Shown here: one piece after another, positions 24,946 to 35,945 of the stretch
How positions within the stretch are numbered: the stretch's first letter is position 1
How the letters are laid out: each line of letters starts with the position of its first letter
From: Gigaspora margarita
Taxonomy: Eukaryota; Glomeromycota; Glomeromycetes; Diversisporales; Gigasporaceae
Reading direction: 5' to 3'
NCBI GenBank assembly: GCA_009809945.1
Contig: WTPW01001559.1
Location: forward strand, 110,433 to 174,432
DNA length: 64,000 bases
The notes under the pieces: generated by a model
The model's database searches: none
Told to the model about the DNA's origin: nothing
The model's input: only the letters and a program-made list of their open reading frames with translations
Position numbers and translations under genes: made by a program

Positions 24946-26192
24946 GCAAAACTTACATTTTTGATACTCCTGCATTTACTTTTTTGATACTGGTTGATAT
25001 TCAGATCCTAGTAAAAATAAAAAATTTAAAAACTTTGAGCGAAGATATCTCGACAACTACTTGCTTGAATCTGATAAACCCTTTTCGATTTGAATTCTAT
25101 AGATTCATAGAATTCAAATAAAAATAATTCATCAAATTTATTCATGTGTTGTCAAGAAATCTTTGCTCAAAATTTGAAAAAATCAAAATGCCTATCAAAA
25201 TAGAAGCTTTGCCAAATTTCTCTCTAATTTGAGCAAAGATATCTCGATAACCATCTGACCAAATTCAATAAAACTTTTAAGTTTGAATTCTATGAATTTA
25301 TAGAATTTGAAAAAAAATTTCATCAATTTATTCAAGTGTTATAAAAAAAACTTTAGAAAAAATCAAGATGTTTATCAATATAGAAGCTATAGCAAATTTT
25401 TTTTTTAACTTTGATTGAAGATATCTTGATAACTATCTAACTAAATTCAATAAAACTTTTTTATTTGAATTTTATAGATTCATAGAATTTAAAAAAAATT
25501 TTATTGCATTTAATCAAGTGGTTGTCGAGATATCTTCGCTCAAAGAAAAAATCAAAATGTATATAAATGGCAAATTTTTTTTTAACTTAAAGCAAAGATA
25601 TCTCAACACCCACTTGACTAAATGCAATAAAAATTTCTTATTTAAATTTTATGAATGAATAGAATTGAAAGATAAAAAGTTTTATAAAATTTGAACAGAC
25701 TGTTATCAAGATATCTTCACTCAAAGTTAGTAAGAAAATTTCTATTTTGATAGGTGTTTTATTTTTCTCTAACTTTTAGCTAAGATATCTCAATAGTCAC
25801 TTGACTAAATTTGATAAAAAATTTTTATTCATATTCAATGAATCTATAGGATTCAAACAAAAAAAGTTTTATTGAATTTGGTCAGATGGTTATTAAGATA
25901 TCTTTGCTCAAAGTTAGAGAAAAATTTGGCACAGCTTCTATTTTAATAGATATTTTGATTTTCTTTAATTTAAGTAAAGATATTTTGACAACCACATTGT
26001 TAAATTTGAAAAAATTTTTTATTTGAATTCTATGAATTCATAGAATTCAAATCGAAAAAGTTTTATAAGCTTCAAGCATGTAGTTGTCAAGATATCTTCG
26101 CTCAAAGTTTTTAAAAATTTTTTTTTACCAGGACTGCATGTCAACTAGTATCAAAAAGTAAGTACAGGAGTATCAAAAACCTAAGTTTTGCA
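24946..26192. mobile_element. Foldback element made of six palindromic units
   Basis: Termini TGCAAAACTTACATTTTTGA and, inverted, TGCAAAACTTAGGTTTTTGA extend as about 65-bp inverted repeats that include GATACTCCTG. Between them six hairpins with GAATTCTATGAATTCATAG-type centres lie at about 25095, 25300, 25480, 25655, 25838 and 26035, a period of about 190 bp. Linkers repeat GCAAAGATATCTCGA and TTGGTCA words in both orientations. This matches the architecture of foldback transposons (long inverted arms of internal subrepeats). No ORF or target duplication was identified. Confidence 0.75.
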
Positions 26193-26199
26193 TCTAGAC

Positions 26200-27922
26200 T
26201 AGAGTGTTCAGGATTATGTAATAAGGTGAATTATGGATTCTCCTTATTTCGCTAACAATCATTTTACCAACAGCTTACTTATTTGACATCATACCAAGTG
26301 ACAATTTACTAAAATATATACCTGTAACTCTAATTATAACCCTATGCAATATTAGCTAAGTAAACTTTTTGTGAAATAATTGTCAGTGAAGTGACTAGCA
26401 CCAGAATTATTTGATGTGATCAGGTCAATTATATGATGGGTGCAAAATAATTCTAAAATTATACAAAATAATTAAATAGGATGCAGCTTATTTAATCCCA
26501 TATTTAATACTATTATTTATTTATTGAAAATTAAAAAATTCAATATTCTAATTGAATTTTCTAATAAAGCATGTCTATTATTTGCCAAAATTCACTTATA
26601 AGCTGAAAAGCTATATTCAAATATCCACTCCTGAAACTGGTAACCAAATATAAATTAATATAACTTTGCTAATAATTGGTATAGAGTTTTTTTATAATTA
26701 GAAGATTCCAAGTGTTTATCAATTACAGATTTTTTTTATAATCAATAGTGGCTTGATATAACTGACAAAAAAGTTTTTCTCCATCTGCATAAAAGTGATC
26801 CTTATTGTATAATTTTTATAAAGCCATCTGTGGCCATAACTATCCCTTAAACCGTCTATTTTAGCAGGCAAATTTGCCTGCTAAAATTTTTAATAAATTT
26901 TTAAATTTTGGTTCTGATTTATTTTTATTAAAAATCAAGTTATTTTAAATTTTTTTTTTTTAAATAATAACTATGAATATAGATTATATTTTAATGATTT
27001 TAATTTTATATTTCTACAGAAAAAATTTAAATTGACTATAAGCTAAAAAAATTTGAAATTTTTAAAAATCTTTAATTTTTAGAGATTTTATTTTTGATCA
27101 TTGACAAACTTTTTAAAATTCTAAGAATATGTCCCCAATAATTTTGATACAAATTATAGATTAAGTTATTATAAACAACTTTTATTATAAAAGTTTTTAT
27201 TATTTTATAATTAAAATTTTAACTTCTATTAATAGAGAAAAAATTTTTTCTCTTCGGGAACATATAAAAATTTGAAAATTTTTAAAAATTTTTGAAAAAA
27301 TTTTATAGTAAAAGTAAAGAATTGGCTATATTTGAGCCAATTTTTCTTTTATATTTAAATATATATATAATTAAAATTTTAATAGATATAAATTAACAAT
27401 ATGCTAAATTTTTATTTTAGCTTAGTAATAGGGGGACAAATCCTTAATAAAATTTTTAGTAATTTTAAAAAAATATGTAAAAAAAAATTCTAGCGAGCAA
27501 ATTTGCCCGCTGGACGGTTTAAGGGATATTGTTTTTTTTTATTATACTTGCAACTTTTTACTAACAAGCCAGAACTACAAAAAAATTTTTTAATAAAATC
27601 TTGGATATCTAAGTATTGCTTTTTTTGTTTTTTTTTTTTTCTTTTTTAACCCCTTGATGTCTAACATCAATGGACATCATAAAACACTATTTAAGAGGTA
27701 TTACTTTTATTTATCTTATCATTATTACTTGTTCTATTTAGCAATTTGTTATGCATACAATGTAAAATAATGTACTGCTGAATAATACTACTATTTATAA
27801 TACTGATCCACTAAACATATAACAAGGATGCTTTTTTTTTGCCCAATTTGCAAAGCATCTGCAATGTGAACATTTGGTAAATTATTTGCATATTATGCTT
27901 TCACATAATCCTGGACACCCTA
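26200..27922. mobile_element. hAT-like non-autonomous element, family TAGRGTGT, 1.72 kb
   Basis: Ends TAGAGTGTTCAGGATTATG and, inverted, TAGGGTGTCCAGGATTATG. ATCTAGAC (26192-26199) and GTCTAGAC (27923-27930) form an 8-bp duplication with one transition. Related copies are at 28967-29646 and 54609-55546. It carries the TA-flanked element 26843-27526. The left target overlaps the last base of the foldback array, so this element landed at that array's edge. Confidence 0.85.
26843..27526. mobile_element. TA-flanked element with GCAAATTTGC palindromes, copy 2
   Basis: Termini TCCCTTAAACCGTC in inverted orientation, flanked by TA (26841-26842, 27527-27528). AGCAGGCAAATTTGCCTGCT near the left end is mirrored by a mutated GAGCAAATTTGCCCGC near the right end. 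Same family as 12928-13591; nested in the hAT-like element at 26200-27922. Confidence 0.8.
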
Positions 27923-28171
27923 GTCTAGACCAGAGATGGTGAATAATATCGATTTGTATTGATCATATATAAAACAATATTTTTAGACCAAATCATAAGG
28001 AAATTAATATTTTTGCAAATTTTAATGCAGTGTAAAAATATGCACTTGGACAAAATTAAAAGTATAATTCGGGCCAGACAATATAAATTTGCTAACTTGA
28101 ACCGTTAATAAGCTTTGGTAAAATAGACAACCAACAACATGTCAGAAGAAGAAATAAATTTTCAGAAAGTT

Positions 28172-28966
28172 TATGGACACGTACAGGTTACTTGACTTTT
28201 CATCTTATGGACACATACCAAAATAATAACTTTTTATTTAAAAAATGATCAGTTAAAGTTTTTGCATTATTTATTATACTAATAATGCTTGTTCTCCTAG
28301 TCTTTCCAGTTCTAATAATAATGAGATTATTAAATCTAATCAGTAGAACCGGAGATATGACCTTTCAAAATTTGGACAATGTTCTAAAGATTATATAAAA
28401 ATGTCACATAAATTTCATGAGGCTATATATTCAACTCTACTGAGTTGATTTTAATAATATTACTACAATTTGTGTTAAAGAGGCCAGGAGAATAAGTTTA
28501 CTAAGAGTGATTAAAGAGGTAAACTTAGTTTGAAAGTCTTCCAAGCTACCATTTCTTATTTTATTTCTTTTTTTTAAAATAAAAAAGTGGTTTGACTGAG
28601 ATTTTATAATAGATTAATCTCCTTTAACGTTCTAAGAAAACTTGTTCTTCTGGTCTTTCTGGTTCAAATAGTAGTGAGATTATTAAAATAAACTCAATAG
28701 AGCTGGTGATATAATGTATGAAGTTTATGCATCATTTTTATATAATCTTTAGAACAAATTTCGAAATGTCATATCTCTGATTCTACTGATCAAAGTATAA
28801 TAATCTCATCACTATTAGAACTAGAAAGACCAGAAGAACTAACTTTATTAGGATGATAAAGGAAGGTATCTTGTACAAAAGCCTAAACGGATCGTTTTAA
28901 TTCAAAAAATTATTATTTTGGTACGTGTTGATAAGATCAAATATCACATGATTTGTACATATCTAT
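28172..28966. mobile_element. Foldback element with about 300-bp arms
   Basis: Left arm 28172-28500 and right arm 28640-28966 are inverted, diverged copies: CCAAAATAATAACTTTTTAT (28208) against AATTATTATTTTGGTACGTG (28908), and GTCTTTCCAGTTCTAATA (28301) against TAGAACTAGAAAGACC (28816). It ends exactly where the hAT-like element at 28967 begins. No ORF. Confidence 0.7.
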
Positions 28967-29646
28967 TAGAGTGTTTAGGGTTATGATCTTTTATAATATC
29001 CACATAATTAACCATATAGCATATAAAATATGCGATTTACATAATTTAAAGAAATTTACATAATCTCGCATAATTTATCGATTCTCTTGTATAAAGAAAT
29101 TTCTATTGGCCAATTGATATTATACAGATTAAGTTATACAAAATATAATATCAAGTCAGCCTATATTATACTCTAATGTTGGCTAATTTCGAGTAGAATC
29201 ATGTAATAATGCTGGTTAAACTATCATAGCATTTACACTTTAAAATTAATAGATCAAAATGTAGCAACAATTATTTATTATACCAGAACTTTTATAGCAT
29301 TGGTATAATGATTATATGCTAATACACTATTGGTTGTACAATATAAGCTACGTAATGTACATATATACATACTTGTAATTTTTGATATGAGCAAAATTAA
29401 AATACAAAAATTTCTAGTAAAATTTTGTTAGGTTAGAGTTCAACAATATTATTTGTATAATAACATGTAAAAACAATTTTATATACTAAATTTTGGTTAT
29501 AAATGTATGTTTTGCACTACAGCAAATTTTGATATTTGGGCAGCAAAATTTTTTAACTCTAATCCTGGGGTCCACATAATTTGTCTACTTGTAATTTACT
29601 GGATACATAATTTGGCATTTACTGGATCATAATTCTGGACACCCTA
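28967..29646. mobile_element. hAT-like non-autonomous element, family TAGRGTGT, 680 bp
   Basis: Ends TAGAGTGTTTAGGGTTATGA and, inverted, TAGGGTGTCCAGAATTATGA. ATATCTAT (28959-28966) and GTATCTGT (29647-29654) are an 8-bp duplication differing by two transitions. Shorter relative of 26200-27922. Confidence 0.8.
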
Positions 29647-29879
29647 GTATCTGTAGACTTTCTGATAAATTTTAGTTACTGATAGCATTCTATCACATTA
29701 TCTGTAACTATTGTACAAAATTTTGCATTCTAATCCCTATAAAAACTCAATATACAGAAATGTATGTATAAATACGAAATTGTATGTGAGTAAGCACGGG
29801 TTTCATAATCACTGCATGAAAACTGCACAGAAACTAATCATCCAAAAAATTTAATAAACATTATCACACGAAAAGTTAA
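29647..29879. other. Unstructured AT-rich stretch
   Basis: No feature supported; it leads into the satellite that follows. Confidence 0.4.
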
Positions 29880-30990
29880 AATCTGTGCACTATCATGCAT
29901 AGTATTATATCCATAATTTCTGTGCACTAACATGCACAATCGTTAAGATTTTTAATAATCATAATTTGTGCACAATCATTAAGATTCTTAAATGATCATA
30001 ATTTGTGTACAATCATTAAGATTCTTAACGATCTCACAATCGTTAAGTTTTTTAATGATCACACAATCATTAAGATTCTTAATAGTCACAATCATTAAGA
30101 TTCTTAATGGTCACAATCATTAAGATTTTTAATGATTATAATTTGTGCACAATTGTTAAGATTCTTAATGATCACACAATCGTTAAGATTCTTAAAGATC
30201 ACACAATCGTTAAGATTCTTAATAATTACACAATTGTTAAATTTCTTAATGATTATAATTTGTGCACAATCGTTAAGATTCTTAATGATCATAATTTGTG
30301 CACAATCATTAAGTTTTTTAATGATCATAATTTGTGCACAATCGTTAAAATTCTTAATGATCATAATTTGTGCACAATCTTTAAGATTCTTAACAATCAT
30401 ACAATCATTAAGATTCATAATGATCACACAATCATTAAGATTCTTAACAATCACAATCGTTAAGATTCTTAATGATTATAATTTGTGCACAATAGTTAAG
30501 ATTTTTAACGATCACACAATTGTTAAGATTCTTAATGACCACACAATCGTTAAGTTTCTTAACAATCATAATTTGTGCACAATCGTTAAGATTCTTAATA
30601 ATCATAATTTGTGCACAATCGTTAAGTTCCTTAATGATCATAATTTGTGCACAATCGTTAAGATTCTTAATGATTATAATTTGTTCACAATCATTAAGTT
30701 TCTTAATGATCATAATTTGTACACAATCGTTAAGATTCCTAACAATCATAATCATAATTTTCGTGCTCTGACATGCACAATCGTTAAGATTCTTAATAAT
30801 CAAAATTTTAGTGCACTCACATTACGATTATTACAATCGTTAAAATTCTTTAACAATCAATTTTAACTATCATTTCTGTACGTGAGGTCAGTGCATTACT
30901 GTAATATTATAATCATCACAATTGTTAAGATTCTTAACGATCATAATTATAATTTCATATACTAATGTGCATTAACGTAATGATTGCTAA
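29880..30990. repeat. Satellite of self-complementary 20/36-bp units
   Basis: About 35 units of AATCGTTAAGATTCTTAAYG, alternating irregularly with the extension ATCATAATTTGTGCAC, cover about 1 kb; the ends (29880-29990 and 30800-30990) are degenerate. Each unit is an imperfect palindrome (CGTTAAGATTCTTAACG), so both strands look alike and long open frames appear on both. Those frames are by-products of a stop-free repeat and not genes. Confidence 0.85.
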
Positions 30991-31117
30991 GATTTTTGAT
31001 TACAAATTCTGTGTATTAATGCGCACAAAAACATTTATTTTGTTGTTTTTTTTTGTTTTTTTTGCCCTTAATAATAATTTCTGTACATTGACACACACAA
31101 ATTAAGCAAATAATTAT

Positions 31118-31148
<31 letters not shown>

Positions 31149-31960
31149 CTCTTATAATTTTATTAGGAAAAATGGTCTTGTCACCCCGTTATATGATATG
31201 TTTGTCACGGGTCATGTGCAATATATAAACAGTGATCATTGATGATCATTAATAATTATTGTTTTTTTTCTTTGCTTTCACTTTCTTTTAGTTTGACCTA
31301 TGTATATGATTAACTAACCTTTATTTTTTTTAGGCAATAATCTCGTTACTGGAGTTGTTGTTGCTAGAGTCATTTTTGGAGTCATCATTGCTAGAGTTGT
31401 CTTTGGAGTCACTGTTTTTGGAGTTACCAATTTCGTTATATTCTTGTTTGCTCTTTCAGTATAGTAGTTTTTTTATAGTTTGACTTGTGTATATGTATAA
31501 CTACACTTGTTCTAAGAAGAAAGTCTCATTACTAAAGTTGTCGTTGGACTATCTTGTTTTTTTGCAGATAGTAGTTTCATTACTTGCATCACATTCTTGT
31601 TCATTTTTTAGTATAGTAGGTTTTTTGTAGTTTGACCTGAGTATGTGTTTAACTATTATTGTTATTTTTAAAAATAATAGTTTCATCACTGTTATTGTCA
31701 TTGATTATGCAGTTTTAGTATCTTTCCAGCCCTGGTATGACTATGTTGTATTTGGTAATGTGAATTCATCATTTGAATAGGTTTTGTGGGATCAATTTCA
31801 GGTTTATTTCGGAGTTTTTCTTATTATAGTTCATCATGTTGTACTATATTATAGTAGTTTAGGGTTAGATAAAGGTTGGGTTTAGTTAGTTAGTTATAAT
31901 AGAATTAGATAGCCATTTTCGGGTTAGGGTTAGAGAATTGTTTTCTTATTTGGCATGTAA
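30991..31960. repeat. Locus paralogous to 14.6-15.9 kb, intron-like tracts and TTAGGG end
   Basis: TATATAAACAGTGATCATTG at 31211, a T-rich tract ending in TTTTTTAGGCAATAATC, and a terminal GGGTTAGGGTTAGAG at 31928 parallel the interior of the element at 14556-16060. Several GTTGTTGCTAGAGTCAT-like words alternate with T-rich pyrimidine tracts ending in AG, reminiscent of exon-intron alternation. No ORF links them. Poly-T of about 30 at 31120-31147. Confidence 0.4.
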
Positions 31961-32854
31961 ATTATTAAAGTATTTTTATTATAAAATTTAATTAATAAAT
32001 TAATTAAAATTAGTTAATAAAATACAAAATTTAGTTAATAAAACTTATAAAATATAGCTAATAAACTTATAAAATTCCCTCTTATAATAAAATTGTCATC
32101 TTGTCATGTGTGTCTATTACATTTTTACCAATCATTTTGCATGTGCGAAATTTGGATGGTATAAATGATCACGATCACATACTATAAGAAATTCACAATG
32201 TTGATTATATCAAATAAACATTAGCGTTAATGACTCTTTATGTTATATAGTATCTATATTATTTCTTTTCTTTCTTTTTATTTAATTTTGAATTCATGCA
32301 CTTTAACATTCTTGATTAGTCATATCTAGAAAACGTAATCATAGTAGAAAATAATTATATATTGATGTATTAATAATGATAGCAGATTACAAATCTAATA
32401 TGAATATGCTTACTGATTTTATCTATATCTCATTTAAACGTTCTTGATTGGTCGTATCCAAAAAATGTGACCAAACGTGAGAAAGCTAACAAAAATAAGT
32501 AGGTAATTGTATCATTTTTTATTATTATATTTGAGTAATTATATCATTTGAATGCTTTGCCATTTTTAATTTGCTAAACTTAATTAGCCCGTGAGAAACT
32601 TTGAAATAAGATAATCAGTTACTTTTGAAACTGTAATTATTGTGACATTTGATCATTTGCATGTTAATGCGAAATGTTATAATAGATTCATAATTTGACT
32701 ATTACTATGAATTAATGATCATTTGTCTCAATTATTTTCTTTAAAAATTAACTTTCGTTCGTTACATACATTTTATATCTTTCAAATTTAGAAAATTGCT
32801 TCTGTTCTTATGCACACTTCGTATCTTTGAAATTAGATCAACTGAGATATGGAT
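31961..32854. other. AT-rich non-coding stretch
   Basis: No gene or repeat supported. Two weakly related segments (CTTGATTAGTCATATC at 32307, CTTGATTGGTCGTATCC at 32443) suggest an old duplication. Confidence 0.4.
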
Positions 32855-33022
32855 AATGAACAAATGATAGTAGAAACATGATAGTTAGTAGTACGATAGT
32901 ATTTTTTTCTTTTTTTTAATACAATACTAACTTTTTGCCTAACTTTTCGCGCGAGAATGAATGTAGTATGATAATAGAAGCATGATGGTTTGGGATATAG
33001 CAAGATAGTTAGTAACACAGTA

Positions 33023-33269
33023 CACTGGTCAAAATAAACATATTGTACACATATCCTATACATATCAGGTACCCGATATGTGTAGGATATGTGTACGATA
33101 TGTGTATGATATGTGTAGGATATGTGAGGATATGTATAATCGGGTACCCGATTTGTGTAGATATATCAACTCTACACATATCCTACACATATCATACACA
33201 TATCGTATACATATCGGGTACCCGATATGTGTAGGATATGTGTACGATATGTTTATTTTTGACCAGTGG
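33023..33269. mobile_element. Tc1/mariner-like MITE with GGGTACCC hairpins
   Basis: Ends CACTGGTCAAAATAAACATA and, inverted, CCACTGGTCAAAAATAAACA, flanked by TA (33021-33022, 33270-33271). The interior consists of GATATGTGTAG units of 10-11 bp in both orientations around two GGTACCCGAT palindromes, so it can fold in more than one register. Open frames on both strands are repeat by-products. Confidence 0.8.
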
Positions 33270-33507
33270 TAGTATCTTTTTATATTCAGTACTAATGTTT
33301 CTTTTTTCTTTAGAACGGAATGTAGCGTGATAACAAACATAGCATAATAATAAAAGTATGATAGTTAAGAGTGTTAGTAACATAGTAATATTTTTTATTT
33401 TATTTTTTTATGTATATATATACACAGTGCTAACATTTCTTTTTTTCTTTAGAACTGAATATAGTACAATAATGAACATAAGATAGTAAAAGCAAGATAG
33501 TTAGTAG

Positions 33508-33937
33508 AGGACCCCGAACAATCTATGTAATGTCATATTTGAAAAATTGCTAACGGAGGGCCGTTTTTTTAAAAAGGTTATATTTGAAAAGTAGGTATTG
33601 GGTAAAAAGGTTATATTTGAAAATGGATAATGGGCAAAATGAGTATATTTGAAAGAATGGTAACAGGGAAATTGTTTCAAATATTATATTTGAAAAGTGG
33701 TAATGGAAAAGGAGAGCGACGGGTTCATTTTTTTGTTTTTTTTTTTTTTTTTTTTTTGAGAGCGTTGGTTTGAAAATTTTTTTTTTGAAAGCTTACATTT
33801 TGAAAACTAGAAACCGATACCAAAGTTGGTACCTGATGTTTGAAAAGTAGCTGATATATACCAAAGTAGAACCGCTAACGGAAAAAATTTTTACTATGAT
33901 CCTCAAATATAACCTCACATAGATTATTCGGGGTCCT
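33508..33937. mobile_element. AGGACC-family MITE with perfect GTTAGTAG target duplication
   Basis: Ends AGGACCCCGAACAATCTATG and, inverted, AGGACCCCGAATAATCTATG. GTTAGTAG is found at 33500-33507 and 33938-33945 with no mismatch. Subterminal TATATTTGAAAA words repeat five or more times. Best-preserved member of the AGGACC family here. Confidence 0.9.
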
Positions 33938-34760
33938 GTTAGTAGCACATAGTATTTTTTTTTTTAATGCTTCTTTTTTTATTTAGAATGGAATATAGCA
34001 CAATAACGAATATACGATAGTAGAAGTATGATAGTTCAGGACGTAGCAAGGTAGTTAGTAATATAATCATTTTTTTTTATTATTATTATTTTTTGATACA
34101 ATACTAACGTTTTCGCGATAATTAACGTAACATGATAGTAGGAACATGATGTTTCGGGACGTAACAAAATAGTTAGTAGCATGGTAGTATTTTTTTATTT
34201 TTTTTTATTTTTATTTTTATTTTTTTTATACAGTACTAACATTTCTTTTTTCTTTAAAATGGAACATAGCATGATAGTTTGGGATGTTAGTAACACAGTA
34301 ATTTTTTTTTTATATATAGTACTAATGTTTCTTTTTTTCTTTAGAATAAACGGAATGTAGCGCAATAGTGAACGTACAATAGTATAGACATGATAGTTTG
34401 GGATGTAGCAAGATAGTTAGTAGCATAGTAATATTTTTTTTACTGTAATATAGTACTAACAAGCATGATAGTTCAGGATATAGCAAAATAGTTAGTAGTA
34501 TGGTAGTTAGTATGGAGCATGCATGATAGTTGAGACATTAGTAACACAATAATATTTTTTTTTCTTTTTTTGACACAGTGCTAACGTTTCGTATTATAAC
34601 AAACGTACTATGATAGTAAAAGCATGAAAGTTCGGGATGTAGCAAGATAGTTAGTAGCATGGCAGTTAGTATGGAACATGCATAATAATATGGGCATAGC
34701 ATAATAGTTAGTATGAGATTTAGCATAATAATTGGGACATAGCAGAATTTTAAAAAATCG

Positions 34761-35219
34761 TGTTTCATTTATTATTGGCACTTTTTATTATTGAAAGGGC
34801 GCCAGCGGCGTCCCACAAACACTTGAGGTTAATAAAATAATGCATGTACAATATTTATTATTATGTATATATGTATGGATATATGCATTATATGTTACCT
34901 GCATGTAAACATGCATGAGACAATGCACGTGAAAACACATAAAATTGCATGTTATTACGTGCACTATTGCATGGAATTCATGCCTTATTATGTGCTGTAA
35001 ACGTGCTTTTCCATACATTGTCTCATGTAGATTTATATGCAGGTTCATGTGGTTCCGTATTAACATTTTTACAAACTCAAATCAATATTATTCACCGTTC
35101 CTGGTCTAGACTCCTGGTGGGTCATGCTACAGTAGTTCTTAAACATAAGGATCAGCAGGTTTATAGTTACATGAAGGACCATATTTCATGTAATAGTGAG
35201 TTTGATGATGGTATGATCC
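34761..35219. other. Non-coding stretch, unsupported open frame
   Basis: An open frame of 100 codons (34949-35251) crosses into the following MITE, so its end is not native. The part before the insertion shows ATGCATGT and CATGCA words rather than coding periodicity that I can recognise. No function assigned. Confidence 0.35.
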
Positions 35220-35571
35220 ACGTGCATCTATGTGCCCCCAAACCAGTTTGAAAACCGGTTCCTAGCTAATCAGCATCAGATATGTAGATGCTACACGAAC
35301 GATCAGTGTGTAACATTAAAATTAAAAAACATTCGTTATTCAAAACATCATCTTTATCTTGAAATTTCGCATATGAAACTATTATTTGCATTATAACAAA
35401 AAAAATTCCTTGCAAAATTTTGGTATAGATTTTTTTCATAACCTTCTCTAACTCTAACACTCCCTTGACACTAACCCTAACCTTAACATTTAGTTTTAAT
35501 ATTAACGTTAATCAAAAAATAACAACAATGATGATTATTTCCATTTTGGGTGGGGTACATAGATGCATCCG
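35220..35571. mobile_element. MITE with 9-bp target GTATGATCC and telomere-like core
   Basis: GTATGATCC occurs perfectly at 35211-35219 and 35572-35580. Inverted ends share TGCATCTATGTRCCCC. The interior includes CACTAACCCTAACCTTAAC (35469-35487). A 9-bp duplication is typical of Mutator-like elements, so that class is likely, though no transposase exists to prove it. Confidence 0.85.
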
Positions 35572-35779
35572 GTATGATCCGTGTCGATCTATTTATATTG
35601 TCAATTCGAAATTGTGACATTAGAGATTCGAATTCCAGATTGGTTTACCCCATTTGTAAATAGATCTTCTCTTTATTTAGTTATAAATAATTTCATTTCT
35701 ATTTTTGTATAATTCATTAATTGTTAGTCAAAATCCATGTAAACTTGATGATTGACATATAATCGCCCCTTTTTGTAAA

Positions 35780-35945
35780 ATCTTCATAACACGTTAACGT
35801 GTTAGCACATATACGTGTTAAGGGGCACGGATTATGAACATTCTCGTCAGCACGTCAACGTGTTAGGCTTAGATAGTACCATTGTTGAATTGCACGTAGC
35901 GTGTTAAACAACACGTTAACGTACCAAACAACACATTAACGTGTC
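35780..35945. repeat. Cluster of ACACGTTAACGTGT palindromes
   Basis: The perfect palindrome CACGTTAACGTG and close variants (CACGTCAACGTGTTAG, ACACGTTAACGTACC, ACACATTAACGTGTC) recur five to six times in 165 bp, spaced irregularly. Such spacing could be a protein-binding cluster, but nothing else shows that. The nearest gene downstream starts 2.4 kb away. Confidence 0.55.

Larger units (their letters stand above)
32855..34760. repeat. Satellite of about 120-160-bp units with two MITE insertions
   Basis: Units carry GATAGTTCGGGATGTAGCAA, GATAGTTAGTAGCATRGTA, a T-run, CAGTACTAACGTTTC and TTTAGAATGGAA. At least eight recognisable units exist (starting near 32865, 33290, 33470, 33990, 34120, 34260, 34370 and 34600), in one orientation. 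The array is interrupted by the elements at 33023-33269 and 33508-33937; the latter used the repeat word GTTAGTAG as its target. Confidence 0.75.

Noticed and set aside
30104-30866. Long open frames on both strands in the 30-kb repeat
   Set aside because: The repeat unit is self-complementary and lacks stops in several frames, so the frames are a by-product of the satellite.
33043-33383. Tyr/Ile/Cys-rich open frames in the GATATGTGTAGG hairpin
   Set aside because: Composition equals the translated short repeat, on both strands.
34949-35251. 100-codon open frame
   Set aside because: Its end lies inside a later MITE insertion, no family motif is visible, and the first part is CATG-rich repeat-like sequence.
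35600-35660. Possible tRNA-like GATTCGAATTCC near 35620
   Set aside because: No acceptor stem or anticodon arm can be drawn around it.
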